A stretch of 64,000 bases of DNA from Congeria kusceri. Its lineage: Eukaryota > Mollusca > Bivalvia > Myida > Dreissenidae. This document shows, piece by piece, positions 33,483 to 45,332 of this stretch. Location: positions 83,302,704 to 83,366,703 of the forward strand of contig CM051024.1 in NCBI GenBank assembly GCA_027627225.1. Direction: 5' to 3'. Under the pieces are notes generated by a model. That model worked only from the letters and a program-made list of their open reading frames with translations, was not told where the DNA came from and did no database searches. How positions within the stretch are numbered: position 1 is the first letter of the stretch; each line of letters begins with the position of its first letter. A program made the translations under genes and the position numbers.

Positions 33483-34292
33483 AGGTTCCCACTAACGTGC
33501 GATCCGTCACAAACGCAGCTGATCGTGGTATTTCTCTAAGATTTTAGGCTTGGATACGATGTGACACGAGTCCATACGCTTTGATACGATGTTTTCCGCT
33601 CTTTTGCGATCTGTTCACGATTTGTCAATTACAGGTGTTACGATCTGTCACGATCTGATCTACAGTTTAGATACGATTACATATGTTCCGTTGGGATTGT
33701 TTCGACCTTGTTCGCGATCGGGTCTCGATCTAACACAATCATCACGATGGGGTTCTCCGAATTAGGACGTTCTAGTACGTACAGATAAGGTCCTATACGT
33801 TTATCACAATCCATGCGCTCCTTTACGACAGGGTACGATTGTGGTCACGATGTCTTTCACGATCATGATCGCTGGTGATCACGATTTGAACTACGACTGA
33901 ACCCGACTGATATAAATACAGCCCGACTGACTATTGACTTCATTGTTTCTTGAGATCGCAGCACATCTTAACAGAGCGTGTTTTTTTTCTCGTCTACGAT
34001 CAATTCCGATCACCACGATTTGGATGCACGATTAGATACGATTTGTTGCGCTTTGTTACGCGTTGTTACGATGCAATAAGATCTGATACGATGATCCCGA
34101 TGGACAATTTATCGCAGTTGATCGCGTTAATCGTAGATAATTTTTGAACCGTTCACAATTTTTCTACGATTAACACGATTGCCACGACTGACCTCAAGAT
34201 TTGATATGATCTGATAGGATCACCACAATTGGTCCACGAATAAGACCACGATTTCAATCGTGGCGCGAATCGTGATAGTGGGAACTTTGCAT
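33483..34292. mobile_element. non-autonomous element built of CACGATT-like words
   Basis: About 800 bases in which TACGAT, CACGATT, ACGATCTG and their variants recur every 10-25 bases. The ends are inverted: GGTTCCCACTAACG on the left and the complement of AGTTCCCACTATCACG on the right. Inside is no coding frame with recognised motifs (the 65-codon frame 33950-34147 is repeat-derived). Inverted ends around repetitive filling suggest a MITE-like or satellite-bearing element. Confidence 0.6.
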
Positions 34293-34700
34293 TAGCACTG
34301 GTCAAATATTGAGTTACTTTTTATAATTGAAATAGCCGCCGGCAGCGAATTTACGGAGAAAGTATCCCTATAAAAAATTGAAGCCACATGGCTTATTAAT
34401 CAAATTGGAACTTATAAAACTCTTTCCACGATTTTGACTGAACAATGTTGTCTTGTGTTATGAAACACAAACGAATCGAACACTTACTCTATGATATTTT
34501 TAAGTTGATATGAAAAGCAGTTGCTTTCTTTAAAAACAAAACCATGTGAAGTTGCATTATAGTTGAATCAAATTTTCAATTCTTATACATAATTAGATCA
34601 ATAACCAACTACCTCGCAGATATTTCACTGGTTTCGAGTATAGCTCAATGCAAATCCCTGTCGTCATACCAAACCACGAGATCATGATCAATTAAAATCT
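34293..34700. other. no gene seen
   Basis: AT-rich sequence without recognised features. Confidence 0.45.
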
Positions 34701-34729
34701 TCTAGTTATTATTATGTTCTTCGCACATT

Positions 34730-35420
34730 TTCGTAGAAGCATATAGACGTCCCTTTATCCGTCCGTCCTTCCGTGTGTCCGTTGCTCCGTGCTAATTTCT
34801 TGTCCGGGCTATTTGTCAGCAACTACTGGCCGAAATTCAACGAAACTTAATGGGAATCTTCATTACCAATAGGAAGTGTGCATAATACCAGGACGTTCCG
34901 CTTCAATATTTTTTCTCAGTTTAATGAGACTTGAAAAAGATTTCTGAAATCAGTATATAGTGCACAATTATTGACCTTATTGTCCGGGCTATTTCTCAGC
35001 AGCTACTAGCTGGAATTTAGCAATTTTTTATCGGAAGCTTTATTACCAAGAGGAGATGTGCATATTAGTATGATGTACTACAAAGCTTCAATGATTTTTC
35101 TTGGAGTTATGGGACTTTCTGAATTATTCAATATATTGCACAATTCTATTCCGGGCTATTTATCAGCAACTACTAGCCAGATTTCAATGAAATTGTAGGG
35201 GAAACTTGGAGGTGTGCATATTAGCTAGTACCTTTTCAATGATTTTTCTTGCAGTTATGGGACAGGAAGCATCATTGCAATGAAGAGTTATGCATATTTC
35301 CAGGAAGTTTCGCTTCAAAGGTTTTTATTTGGAGTTGTGGTACTTTGAATATTTCAGTTGTGTCATGTCTAATTCTTTGAAACTACTATATACAATTCAA
35401 CGATACTTTATGAAAAGTTT
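34730..35420 (+). repeat. modular repeat (TTGTCCGGGCTATTTxTCAGC type), 4 modules
   Basis: Starts with a CCGTCCxTCCGTGTGTCCGT block typical of such elements. TCCGGGCTATTTxTCAGCA recurs at about 34802, 34982 and 35152, each followed by CAACTACTxGCC, a GAAATT block, GTGTGCATATTAxxA and a TTCAATGATTTTTCTTGGAG block. Confidence 0.65.
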
Positions 35421-35449
35421 AATAACTAGGATAGAATAATCATATTACA

Positions 35450-35706
35450 TTAATGCTCTATCACTCTGATTTTATATATATTTAATTTTGCTTCATCTGC
35501 ATGTTCATATGGTACTTTTGTGGCATGTTCACATTGGTCCTGCATTTCTAGTGATTTTTTGTCATTTGCCCTTCTCATTGCATGTATATTGCTTGACAAA
35601 GCGCATTGGGGAGCATCGTCAGCTTTACCGATATCCATATTTATGCTGTTAACTAGGTTATTGTCTTCTTTTGTTTCATTATCGGCCCTAAATGATCTAT
35701 GTATAA
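35450..35706 (-). CDS. possible coding exon of unknown gene
   Basis: After an AG acceptor (complement of 35707-35708) the minus strand is open to a TAA at 35450 and reads ADNETKEDNNLVNS, INMDIGKADDAP, QCALSSNIHAM, MQDQCEHATKVP and HADEAKLNIYK. The hydrophilic, balanced composition is more protein-like than most chance frames here. No family is recognised, no polyadenylation signal is evident, and the plus-strand frame 35520-35750 overlaps it. Confidence 0.25.
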
Positions 35707-36124
35707 TGAGTACATGTATGTGCGCAGAAAATTACAACGAGTTGTGTTAAATACAAAAAGATACAAAAACGAAATCCTTTCAGGTCAGAAAATGGTTTTA
35801 CTTGTGATGGCAATGGTTACTGTTACCCGATATGGAACGTAACCGCTGCGAGGAGTTTGATAAATAACGATGCCCTTTCCTGCTTTGTATAAATGCTTTT
35901 CTTGAGATTTATTTAATTTTGATGCGCGTATTTACTGACGTACGTTGCAGGAATATTTGTTGAGTATAACAAGATAGCTCTTGTTAGATTTACATATACC
36001 GATTTTACATTCAGAGTTTTCCAGTCAAATACCCAATGATAAAGAGTATATACAGATGCATTTTTACTGTCAGTCGTACGAACTGGTGCGCAACTAGACA
36101 CACCCGAGCGTAAAATGCTTTTAT

Positions 36125-36258
36125 AATGTGTGCTTATTTCTTAAATGGAAGATACTGTCTGATGTGCTGGTATCAAGGATGAGTATATCTGTGTAGTTAG
36201 TGTTGACTTCAATACTTTGATCACCATACTGAAACCCTGCCACTTCACAAGCCATCTT
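36125..36258 (-). CDS. possible coding piece of unknown gene
   Basis: The minus strand reads DKMACEVAGFQYGDQSIE, VNTNYTDILILDTSTSDS, IFHLRNKHTL then a stop. ILILDTSTSDSIF has a faint resemblance to the D-T/S-G region of retroelement aspartic proteases, but Gly is absent, so no function is assigned. It may belong with 35450-35706 on the same strand. Confidence 0.2.
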
Positions 36259-36484
36259 GTCTAAAACATACTTCTACAGATTTTATACGATGCATTAAGA
36301 TTATTTGAAATATATTTACAAAGCTATGTGCGTTTTATTTAAGTTTTTGTTTGACATGCCAATTTAAAAAGGAATCATCGAGTTTAGAGATTATTACTTA
36401 ATACATTGGACAGCTGTTTATGAGTACACAATATACATTTATATACATATTAACAATCATTCAGTCACTTAAATAGTATTAACA

Positions 36485-37340
36485 ATAGGGCCATGATGGC
36501 CCAAAGCGCTCACCTGAGAACTGGTACAGATGAAGACCATACTGTTGTGACAGGTTTGAAAATTAAGGCATATGAACAAGACACAAAGGGGGATATTATC
36601 AATTTGATTTAAAACATCGGTTAGTACAATGGGCTAACTTAAGTACGAGTTGGATAGTGGTTGTGCGGTGTTTTTGCTAATGATTCCCAAATCATTTTTC
36701 TCGATATTCTTACCTGACCCTTTTTCATTAAGTCATTGACAATTATGGAAAATACAGAAAGAGTAAATATTGATGTCTTTTTCAAAGACAGTTTTAGAGA
36801 ACTAGTTGCAATGCGATAATTGCGATGGCTGTGCTATAAGGTCAAGTTTTGCATTTTCTTTGATAATTTTCTGTCCAATGATTATAAATGATGTTAATGC
36901 AGGCTCTGAAGCCATGAATGTTGTATGTACAAATAACTGCATGCAAGGTTTGCAACTGTTGTCAATCAAATTGTATCAATCAATTTGTATGGTCATACGC
37001 AAACTGTGTAAGTTTGGTCAACATTGAATAGTAAATCGTGTGTGCAAGCCACTCATTGATAACTTGTTGATGTTTTTTTCTAAATACAAGGGGCAATAAC
37101 TCCGGTTTATCTGGCCTGATCATGCTTTTATTCAACTTCACCTGTAGTCTTACATTCATAGACAAAATGTGCACGATTGGTGAAGATTGGATGAAAAATG
37201 AAGTCTCTGTTTTGAATAATGTCGATTTTTGTGTATTTTTTTCTCAAACAAAGGGCACAAAATCTGGTGTTTCTTTGTCAGTCAGAATGGCTGCAGAGCG
37301 ATTTGTTCACCTTTCGCATGAAGATTGAGACAATTTATAA
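36485..37340 (+). repeat. diverged bivalve-type interspersed repeat
   Basis: Starts with AGGGCCATGATGGCCCAAAG and CGCTCACCTGA, a beginning I recall from dispersed bivalve repeats. Later parts contain AAGGGGCAATAACTCCGGTT and GATTGGTGAAGATTGGATGA blocks. Frames at 36806-37027 and 37122-37328 lie inside it and have no recognised motif. Confidence 0.5.
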
Positions 37341-37344
37341 CTAC

Positions 37345-39015
37345 AAAAGGATTCTGCTCGTACAAAAAATGTCGTTAAACGAAGTGTAACGTTATTTCGC
37401 GAATTTCTGGGAAGGCTAATGACAAATTCGAGGAAATGAGTAAGGAAGAACTGAACAATTCATTACGGATGTATTTTGCATCCAGTAGAACAAAGACCGG
37501 AGAAGAATTGAAGAAATCGTCTCTCAATACAATCAAATATGGACTCTCTAAATATTTAAAGGAACACGTGGGGTAGATATTAAAAGCGATGATTTTGTTG
37601 ACAGCCAAAAAATCAACAATGCCAAACTGTAGGACCTGAAGAGGAAAGGCAAAGGGGCAGTAAATCACAAACCTGGGATTACTGATATATATTTTTTTTA
37701 AATAATGAACCCAAATAACATTGTGTTTAGTAGAAGTACCACTTTTGGACTGCAATACAAGGTGTGGTTCGACATAATGTTTTTCCTATGCTGTAGAGGT
37801 CAAGAAAATCTCAGGCAAATGACCAAAGCAACATTCGTCGTTAAAGTGGATTCATCTGGTTGTGAATATGTGTACCAAGTAGTGGATGAAGCTGACAAGA
37901 ACCATGGGTGAGCTAATTGTAACATATACAAGTAAAATTGAATGTTGTTTTTGTTAAAACTATGTAACAAGAAACCAGCCCGTACACATTTTAATTGCAA
38001 GTTTAAATATAATGAATCAAACAAACCTATTAATATAAATAATGTTCATTACCAAGTATTTCATTTAAATAAATGAGACATTTTTATTAGCAATGTGATG
38101 TATTATTTAAACTTTATAATTTATTCTTTAAATGGAAATTGAGATTTTTATCAAATTTGTTATTTAATAATATAATTAATTTTTGCATCATTGTTGTTTA
38201 TTCACCAATATACAACGATTTATAGTTTTGATGCGTAGTAATTTAACCACGAGGACGTTAGTCCGAATGGTTTAATAGACACGCATCAGAATGACAAAGA
38301 GTTATTTATTGGCCGATAAACAACGATAATGCCGAATCAGGACTACTCTTTGCGTTGTTTATTGGGTAGTTTAGCAACGAAAGTCTTTTTTTTTCTCTAT
38401 AGAAAATTTTAGAGAGTATCATGTTATATTTTATTTTTCAGTGCTGATGCTAGGCCTAATGATGCTACTGGCGAGGGTCGGATGTATGCACGACCAGGCA
38501 ATCCTGCTTGCCCGGCCGGTAACGAGAAGTACATAAGCAGGCTTGATCCTCGACAGAACGCGTTATGACAACGACCCGTTGACAGTTTTACTGATGAAAG
38601 AGCTTACTGGTATTGCAATGCTCCTCTCGGTAAAAATACCCTATCTGTTATGGTGGCTGCAATTTCAAATTTATCTGGACTGTCTAAACGTTATACTAAC
38701 CACAGTATCCGAGCAACGTCCATCCAGCATTTGGATAGAGCAGGATTTGAGGCCAGACATATAACCAAAATAACAGGTCATGAATCACATGCTTAAATTA
38801 TGAGCTACTCCGAGCGACTTTCATAAAATACCAAGCGTGATATTTCAAACTCACTTGGTGGCGCTCTATTTGCTGCTGAACCTGATGTCCATGTAACAAA
38901 CGTCAAAGAGTGTATAAATCCAACAGGTGTTTCCAATGAGGCCGGTGTACTTGAAACGCTTTTGATGTTACACGCCATGAAATGCAAAATCAGCAGCAAT
39001 GAAGGTAATACACAA
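37345..39015 (+). pseudogene. Crypton-type tyrosine recombinase relic
   Basis: Three coding blocks on one strand. 37350-37641: VVKRSVTLFREFL, then after frameshifts KFEEMSKEELNNSLRMYF, TIKYGLSKYLKEHVG and DLKRKGKGA, matching the N-terminal core-binding part of Crypton-derived (DUF3504, ZMYM/QRICH-like) proteins. 37731-37907: LQYKVWFDIMFFLCCRGQEN, the first Arg region. 38442-39010: GRMYARPGNPACPAGNEKYI, NHSIRATSIQHLDRAGFEAR, KITGHES and MSYSER, i.e. H-x-x-R (38701-38712), the second His (38779-38781) and the nucleophile Tyr (38806-38808). Splice borders at 37907/38442 join in phase. Several TGA/TAA codons and two frameshifts show it is dead. Confidence 0.8.
38228..38290. repeat. imperfect hairpin in the recombinase intron
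   Basis: GATGCGTxGTAATTTAACCA (38230-38249) pairs imperfectly with 38268-38287, around CGAGGACGTTAGTCCG. Further GTTTATTGGCCGATAAAC-type self-complementary words follow to about 38370. Confidence 0.5.
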
Positions 39016-39450
39016 TATACCATGTATGTCTCAGACTACTGACAATTCAACATTGAGTGTTGGTTCGAAATTTAACAATCATCCTGTAATGAACAACTGA
39101 GAAGTTCATTTTCATTTTTTCCTAACAATTAATGACATTGCAAAAGTACGTTTTTCAGTACTTAAAAATATTTTGTTCTTTCAAAATTTTCATAAATGTT
39201 GGAAATTGGTTTGTTACATGCTGTTATAATGTTGTATTGTTTTTTTTATTAGAGAAAGTGACTCTATTACACGAAAATGTTATTTCATGCCATGAAATGG
39301 AAAATCAGCGAATGAACGTTTTACCATTCCATGTATGTTTCAGACTACTGACAATTTTAAATCTATGTTGAACATCCATCTCCTGTAATGATCATAGCCA
39401 TTAATGTCATTGCAGTTTATTGGTTTTCAGTAGTTTGCAATTATTTAGTT
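38955..39450 (+). repeat. tandem duplication at the end of the recombinase relic
   Basis: GTTxxACGCCATGAAATGxA, AAATCAGC.AATGAA, ACCATGTATGTxTCAGACTA, CTGACAATTxxA, CATCxTCCTGTAATGA and TTAATGxCATTGCA occur in the same order at 38970-39140 and 39279-39410, about 300 bases apart. Confidence 0.7.
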
Positions 39451-39574
39451 GCTGTATTGTTTGTCTTACTTATTGCACAACTGCTGAGAAATAGGTTGTA
39501 ACGTGTTGCTAAAAATGTTATATTGTATTTTGAATACATTTTACTCCCAACGTTGTGTTGTGTTTGTTCGGTGC

Positions 39575-40095
39575 AATAAAATAAATAACACTTGGCAGCG
39601 AGGTTGATATAACTTTTCTTGGGTTTATATTTTTTTCATTATACTTCACTTGTTTATTTCTCTATATAGTGCATATAAACTGCAGCGGGCAACAATATAT
39701 AAATATTGACTTCCTTGAGGGTGACAGTGCGTCTTGTCAACCAGAGGCAACATTGTCGACCGAACAAAATCAAAGTAAAGAAATCAACAATTGCTGCTCG
39801 CTGCAGTTTATATGCATTATATAGAGACATAATAATTTGATATGTCGCCCGGCAATGTCGTTCGCTACCGCTATGTCGCCCGGTACGCAAATGATACGGG
39901 ATTTAGTTAAATTTAAAGTCTGTGTCATGTAGAGGTTTGAGATATTACTACATCTGTTAAAATATTAAACTAATGTAATTGATTTCTTAACAAAAGAGGG
40001 AAGTCACCCTCAAGGAAGTCAGTATTTATATAATGTCACCCTCGCTGCCATGTGTTATTTATATAATATCAACCCAAGAAATTTAATATCAACAT
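39575..40095. repeat. nested inverted repeats / fold-back MITE cluster
   Basis: Inner element 39659-39827 (169 bp) has 29-bp terminal inverted repeats differing at one base (TCTCTATATAxTGCATATAA, ACTGCAGCG). Around it ATAACACTTGGCAGCGAGG (39584) and TGACTTCCTTGAGGGTGAC (39708) reappear inverted at 39999-40075. The 78-codon minus frame 39654-39890 is an artefact of this. Confidence 0.75.
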
Positions 40096-40620
40096 CCGTA
40101 TAACACCTTGAAATGATAAGTTTCCTGATTCAAAAAGGAATAATATACAGTTAATGGAAAGTGTTTAATGGATATTCAGATCACATAACGGATAAATGTG
40201 TGGCATAATCTGTAAACAGAATGTGCAGTAACGACACAAACCAGTTGTCAATGGACTGATATTATTACATAGGGTTGCCTTGTGTCGTGTTTAAACACAG
40301 AATTTAACAAACCATGCATCGGTGATATCAAAAATTATTGTGGACGCCAATAGTGATAATCGGATACAGGTTTGGAGACAAAATACGAATTTAAAGATAC
40401 GTTCTGACCTGTCATGGTAAACTCGGTTCACGTAAAAAATGAAATAAAAAATGTTAAGATTTGTGAATACAAAAGGAATTGCAAATGCTTGTCGCTAGAT
40501 GTTAATTGTAAAATGCCGTGGATCGACGTCAGCACTTTAGAGGTAAAAGTTTGCATAGTCGTTCAATTTTGTTTTGTTTTGAAAAAAATCGCTGTTGTAT
40601 TTTTAGCTCCGCGCGACGGT
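40096..40620 (+). other. no recognised gene
   Basis: AT-rich. A 71-codon frame at 40414-40629 reads VHVKNEIKNVKICEYKRN and CKCLSLDVNCKMPWIDVS. It has protein-like composition but no recognised family. Confidence 0.35.
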
Positions 40621-40634
40621 GATATATAGAGAAT

Positions 40635-40765
40635 AACAGGTTACTGCCTGGTCTTGTGTAATATATCAGGTGAGGCTTAGAATAATATAACGGCGAGGCT
40701 TGCCGAGCCGTTATTTTATTCGTGCCGAACCTGATATATTACACAAGACCAGGCAGTAACCTGTT
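40635..40765. repeat. 131-bp palindrome with perfect 37-bp arms
   Basis: Arm 40635-40671 is the exact reverse complement of 40729-40765 (core TTACTGCCTGGTCTTGTG). The interior is also self-complementary (AATAATATAACGGC against GCCGTTATTTTATT), leaving only a short GAGGCTTGCC turn. Likely a small fold-back transposable element. Confidence 0.9.
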
Positions 40766-40779
40766 TTTCTATTTATCAT

Positions 40780-41930
40780 ACCACATTTTTTCGTAAAATA
40801 TCACCAAACGAGCAGATTTTTTATATATTTAAAAACTAAGGGCGGCGCTGATTTTGCTGAGCCGACTTTTACACGTTCACGTACATGTAGTTATGGATTC
40901 CTAAAAGTTGACTAAATAATACCTTATTATTAACATTTCGTAATGATAAGCGAACTGTTTTCACTACGAATACATAGATTACACGCATGCTCATTCATAA
41001 CATACTGAAAATGTGAACTGAAATGGATTGCAACGATCAATTTTATCGGAGAACACACTACGCCGAATTGTTTGGAGACGTCATTTTGGAGTTGTGTATT
41101 GAAATTGACATGTCCAAGATCGTGTCAATATTGACAGTATTTGACTATAGTGTGTTGAATTTTTGGTAATAATGTTTTTGGTTCAATATAAACTGATGCT
41201 GTGTAGTGACTTTTATCACTACCAAAGTGCGGGTTTATGTGAATATTTAAAAAATAACGTTTTTGTGTTTTATGACGATTAAAAATAATAAACTATATAC
41301 GTTCTTGGTATCAAATTGTTTGTTTTGTTGAATCTGATATATTTTTACTGAAACTGTAGACTTTATAGTTGTTTCCGAATAATATAACGTATCTCCAAAC
41401 ATTGTCAGATATAAACGCTACTGACCTGATATAAAAAACTTTTGGTCTATGGACAAAACACACAGAGTGGTCACGTCAGGTGTTATAAAATTTAATATCA
41501 CAAGAAAGAACATCAATCATTTGTTTAACATTTTCACAATTCAATTGCTCAATGTAATCAGTTTAATATATTATATAACATATATTATTTCATACATACT
41601 TATATGGTCATTTCTATCTTCATAATAGTTACTCTTATCAATATCGTTAGACAATAATGAACTTAGAGAAACTTACTACACAGTGATCTGATAATGTATA
41701 GGGATCTAAAACCTTTCGATTAAAGAAAACATTTCTACACACCCATCATGTTGGTCAATTATGAAACCACAGCATGTAGGACTTGCGTCCGCTTAGTCAA
41801 GCCAAATAAGAAAACATTGTAAGCAATTTCCAACAAATAAACATCTATTTTATTAAATTACAAATAACAAATTGCATAAGATATAGAAGATATACAGCAT
41901 ATTTATTTTTAAACCAGGAAAACAGCAATC
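40780..41930. other. no gene seen
   Basis: AT-rich sequence up to the second LINE. No frame above 60 codons, no recognised repeat. Confidence 0.5.
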
Positions 41931-41939
41931 ATTTTTTTT

Positions 41940-44540
41940 TAAATCTGATCAAGTTAACAAACGAAGATAAAGAAAAGTTCCCCAAAATGCAAACAGAATA
42001 TGAATGTATCCAAGCTTTAAAATACATGAAAATAACAAAAGTCCGGGATCAAATGGGTTAACTACAGAATTTTATAAAATGTTTTGGACTGACATTAAAC
42101 AGTATGTAATCAACTCATTAAATTATTTTTCTTTTGAAATTGTAAATCTAACTGAACTTCATACCCAAGGTCTTATTTCACTTTTGCCAAAGAAAGACAT
42201 TCTGTGTATTTACAATTGGCGACCAGTCTCTTTGTTAAAAGTAGATTATAAAATTGCTACAAAACCATTGCTAACAGAATAAAACCATTTCTTCAAAAAC
42301 TCATAAATTCAGACCAAACGGGATTCATAAAGGGCCGATATATTGGGGAAAACATAATAATTTTAAACGAGGTTATTGATAAAGTTAACGATTATAATGA
42401 GGCAGGTTAGATTTTTTTTTCTGACTTCCAAAAAGCTTTGACAGCATTGACCATAACTTTATGTACATGTGTTTATACAGTATGGGTTTCAGCCAATCGT
42501 TAATACGGTGAGCGAAACTTTTCTATAGTAATGCAAAATCTTGCATAACTAACAATGGTTATTTTCTGAATTCTTTCACATCAAGAAAGGAGTAAGACAA
42601 GGTTGTCCACTTTCCTCTTACCTTTTTATTATATATATTGAATTACTAGCTAATAATATAAGACATAATACAAATATAAAGGGAATACATATAAGTAACA
42701 TTGAATTAAAACAATCATTATTTGCAGACGATGCATGTTTTCTTCTTGACAGTAGTCAAAAATCTAATCAGTACCCTTGACAAATTTTCTATAATATCAG
42801 GTTTAAAACTAAATAATAACAAATGTTCTGTAATGAAATTAGGTGCTTTAAAAAATAAAAATGTAAAATATTGCCCAGACAAAAAACTTGACTGGGACAA
42901 TGAAAGCGCAACTGCACTAGGAATTACGATATACAATAATACAAATAAAATTGTTGAATTTAATATATCTAAAACAATCAAGAATTCGAACACTGCTTAC
43001 ATAAATGGAAAAATATGGAATCTTTCATTAATAGGAAAAATAACGGTCATTAAAACATTTGCAATACCAAAATTAGTTTACCCTTCAACAGTTCTAGAAA
43101 GGGCAAATGAAAACAAAATAAAAGATTTAAAAACAACTATATTCAAATTTTTATGCAATGATAAACCTGATAAAATCAAACGTGAACAAATTGTACAAGA
43201 TTACAAACATGGTGGTTTAAAAATGATAGAATGCTTTATTGATGGCCTTAAATGAAGCTGGATCAAACGATTTATAAATCAACCCGAATCAAAAATAGTT
43301 AAATTATACCATAATTTCCTTGAAAACCATGGGAATGTATTCATTTTAAATGATTGTATCAAACCAAACGATATAGACTCTCTCAGTACTAGATCAGTGT
43401 TTTTAAAAAAAAATTTAAAGGCTTGGGCTAAAGTTAACTCCATAAGAAATATTACAAATATAGGAAAACATACATTTTGGAATAACTCATTCATTAAAAA
43501 CGAGCATGGTTTATTCTTCTACAAGCATTGGCATAATAAAGGCATCAATCAGGCGGAACAAATTTACGACTACAGAATTAAACAATTTTATAGTTTTGAT
43601 AAATTGACACAAATGTATGAGTTAAATGACGGCGATTTCCTGAAATACTATACTATCGTCAAAAGTGTTCCACCAGACTGGAAAGAAAAACTAAAAATAG
43701 AAAATATTAGCTATCAACAGCCCGATTATTTACTTTCATCAGTAACCGAATCAACTAAAATCTGCAAATTAATATACACGAAACATATTCTGATGAAACA
43801 AACATAGACAATTAAAGCAATTAAAAAATGGGAAACAAACTTAAATACAGAAATCAACATAAATAAAGTGCTCATTCAACCGTTAAAAGTAACAAATGAT
43901 ACCAAGCTGACGGCGTTCCAGTATGAATATATAATGCATATAATTCCAAATTCTTACTACATTGTGGATTGAAACAGTCAAATCTGTGTGATTTTTGTTG
44001 TATGTCAATATATTCAAATATCCATATGTTTTGGGAATGCTTTGTAATCAAACAACTATGGAATGATGTAAAAATCTACATTGAAAGAACACTGAATTAA
44101 CCTAATATTACGAGTTTTGATTATGAACATATTAGTTTTTGTAACGTTTTAGTTGACTTAAAAATGTCACTGGTGATAAATTTATTACATTATTGGCAAA
44201 ATTTTACATTTTAAAAACAAGAAACAGAATAAGGTACCAACAATTAAACATTTTATTGCATATCTTCATAATATAATTAGAATCGAAGAATGATTGCTTT
44301 CAGTAAAGATAAACTAGACTCATTTAGAACTACTTGGAACACATTTTTAATAGAGAAATCATATGCTGCATATGTATGTGCTATTTTTTTTCTATTTTTT
44401 ATTGTTTACATCTCTGCGTGATCTTCTGTCTTAAATGTGTTTTTTGTCATTTTATTTTCTTATATTAATCTCTATTTATGATGTAGGTGTGTAAAATTAA
44501 CTGATATGTGGTCAAATAAATATGGAAAAACGAAAATTAT
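41940..44540 (+). pseudogene. 5'-truncated LINE ORF2 (reverse transcriptase to C-terminus)
   Basis: Begins inside the domain before the reverse transcriptase. Pieces: NKSPGSNGLTTEFYKMFW (about 42030), YNWRPVSLLKVDYKIA, QTGFIKGRYIGENIIILNEV, FSDFQKA plus FDSIDHNF-like (motif A, frameshifted), KKGVRQGCPLSSYLFIIYIE (motif B), LFADDACFLLDSSQKS (motif C, about 42720). Then GLKLNNNKCSVMKLGA, SLIGKITVIKTFAIPKLV, PDKIKREQIVQDYKHGGLKM and, to 43807, the C-terminal part, with a zinc-like CDFC...H.FWEC block near 43990-44040. Many stops and frameshifts. Related in style to the LINE at 23.4-28.5 kb. The 3' end lies near an AATAAATATGG at about 44514. Confidence 0.8.
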
Positions 44541-44544
44541 TAAC

Positions 44545-45330
44545 CTGATACTCATTAATCTTCGTGACAAACCGTTCGTGTGTTCCGTTGTTTTCGTTGT
44601 TTTTGGACTAGTTTCTGATATAGGAATGTATGTTGATATAGATTAAAATACGGGGTAGCGAGAGTGATATTTAATGTTCGTGTGGTAAAAGTGCTAGCGC
44701 CGCACGCCATCGAGTTCAATTCCGTCTGACTGCGAACTTTTTTTTAATGTTATTAGTTATTCTTTAAAATATGCAGATCATAAAGAGGATATTTGTTTGT
44801 TTTCGGTGTGATAACGCGTGATATCATCACCGGAAAGGGAGACAATTACTATTTTCATGAGCGCTTGCTTTTTTATTTTATGCTTTATTAACCTTTGTTT
44901 TACATTTTATTGGAAAATATCGCGGGAATCATAACGCCATGACGTCAAAATAATGACGTCATTTCACAGTTTTGAGTCCGTTTCATTGACCGTATTAAAT
45001 CGGGACCCCAAAAAGTAGTCCCTCACTGTGAGTTATATAGGGATATATCTCACTGATATTTTTCGATATTTTACTACTTAGCATTAAATAAAAGATATTA
45101 ATGGATTAATCGTGAAAAATGTGAGTACTAACCCGCAACAAAATGTGTAAAATAAAATCTTTATAAAATGTCGATGCCGTGACTCGAGCTCAAAACTTCG
45201 CAACGCAAGCGCTCCATCTGTCCCACTACACTAATCGCGCTTTACGATATCTGAATCAATACGATATCAATTTGCATTGTAGTATTGCCTCTGCTACGCG
45301 ATATAGAGGATATTTGTTGATTTCGGCGAT
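44545..45330. other. no gene seen; tRNA-like fragment inside
   Basis: Contains GAGGATATTTGTTxxTTTTCGG twice (44789 and 45307), a hint of a diverged dispersed element. A tRNA-like stretch is listed separately. Confidence 0.4.
45178..45240 (-). repeat. tRNA-like fragment, probable SINE head
   Basis: On the minus strand TAGTGTAGTGGGACAGATGG resembles an A box and GAGCTCGAGTC a B box at usual spacing. The stems do not close well, so it is not called a functional tRNA. Confidence 0.3.
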
Positions 45331-45332
45331 TG

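Noticed and set aside
36125..36258. Retroelement aspartic protease (ILILDTSTSDSIF)
   Set aside because: The catalytic D-T/S-G needs Gly, which is absent, and no neighbouring gag or reverse transcriptase codons are seen.
44690..44740. tRNA-like sequence on the plus strand (GAGTTCAATTCC)
   Set aside because: Only the B-box-like word is acceptable; no clear A box and no stems.
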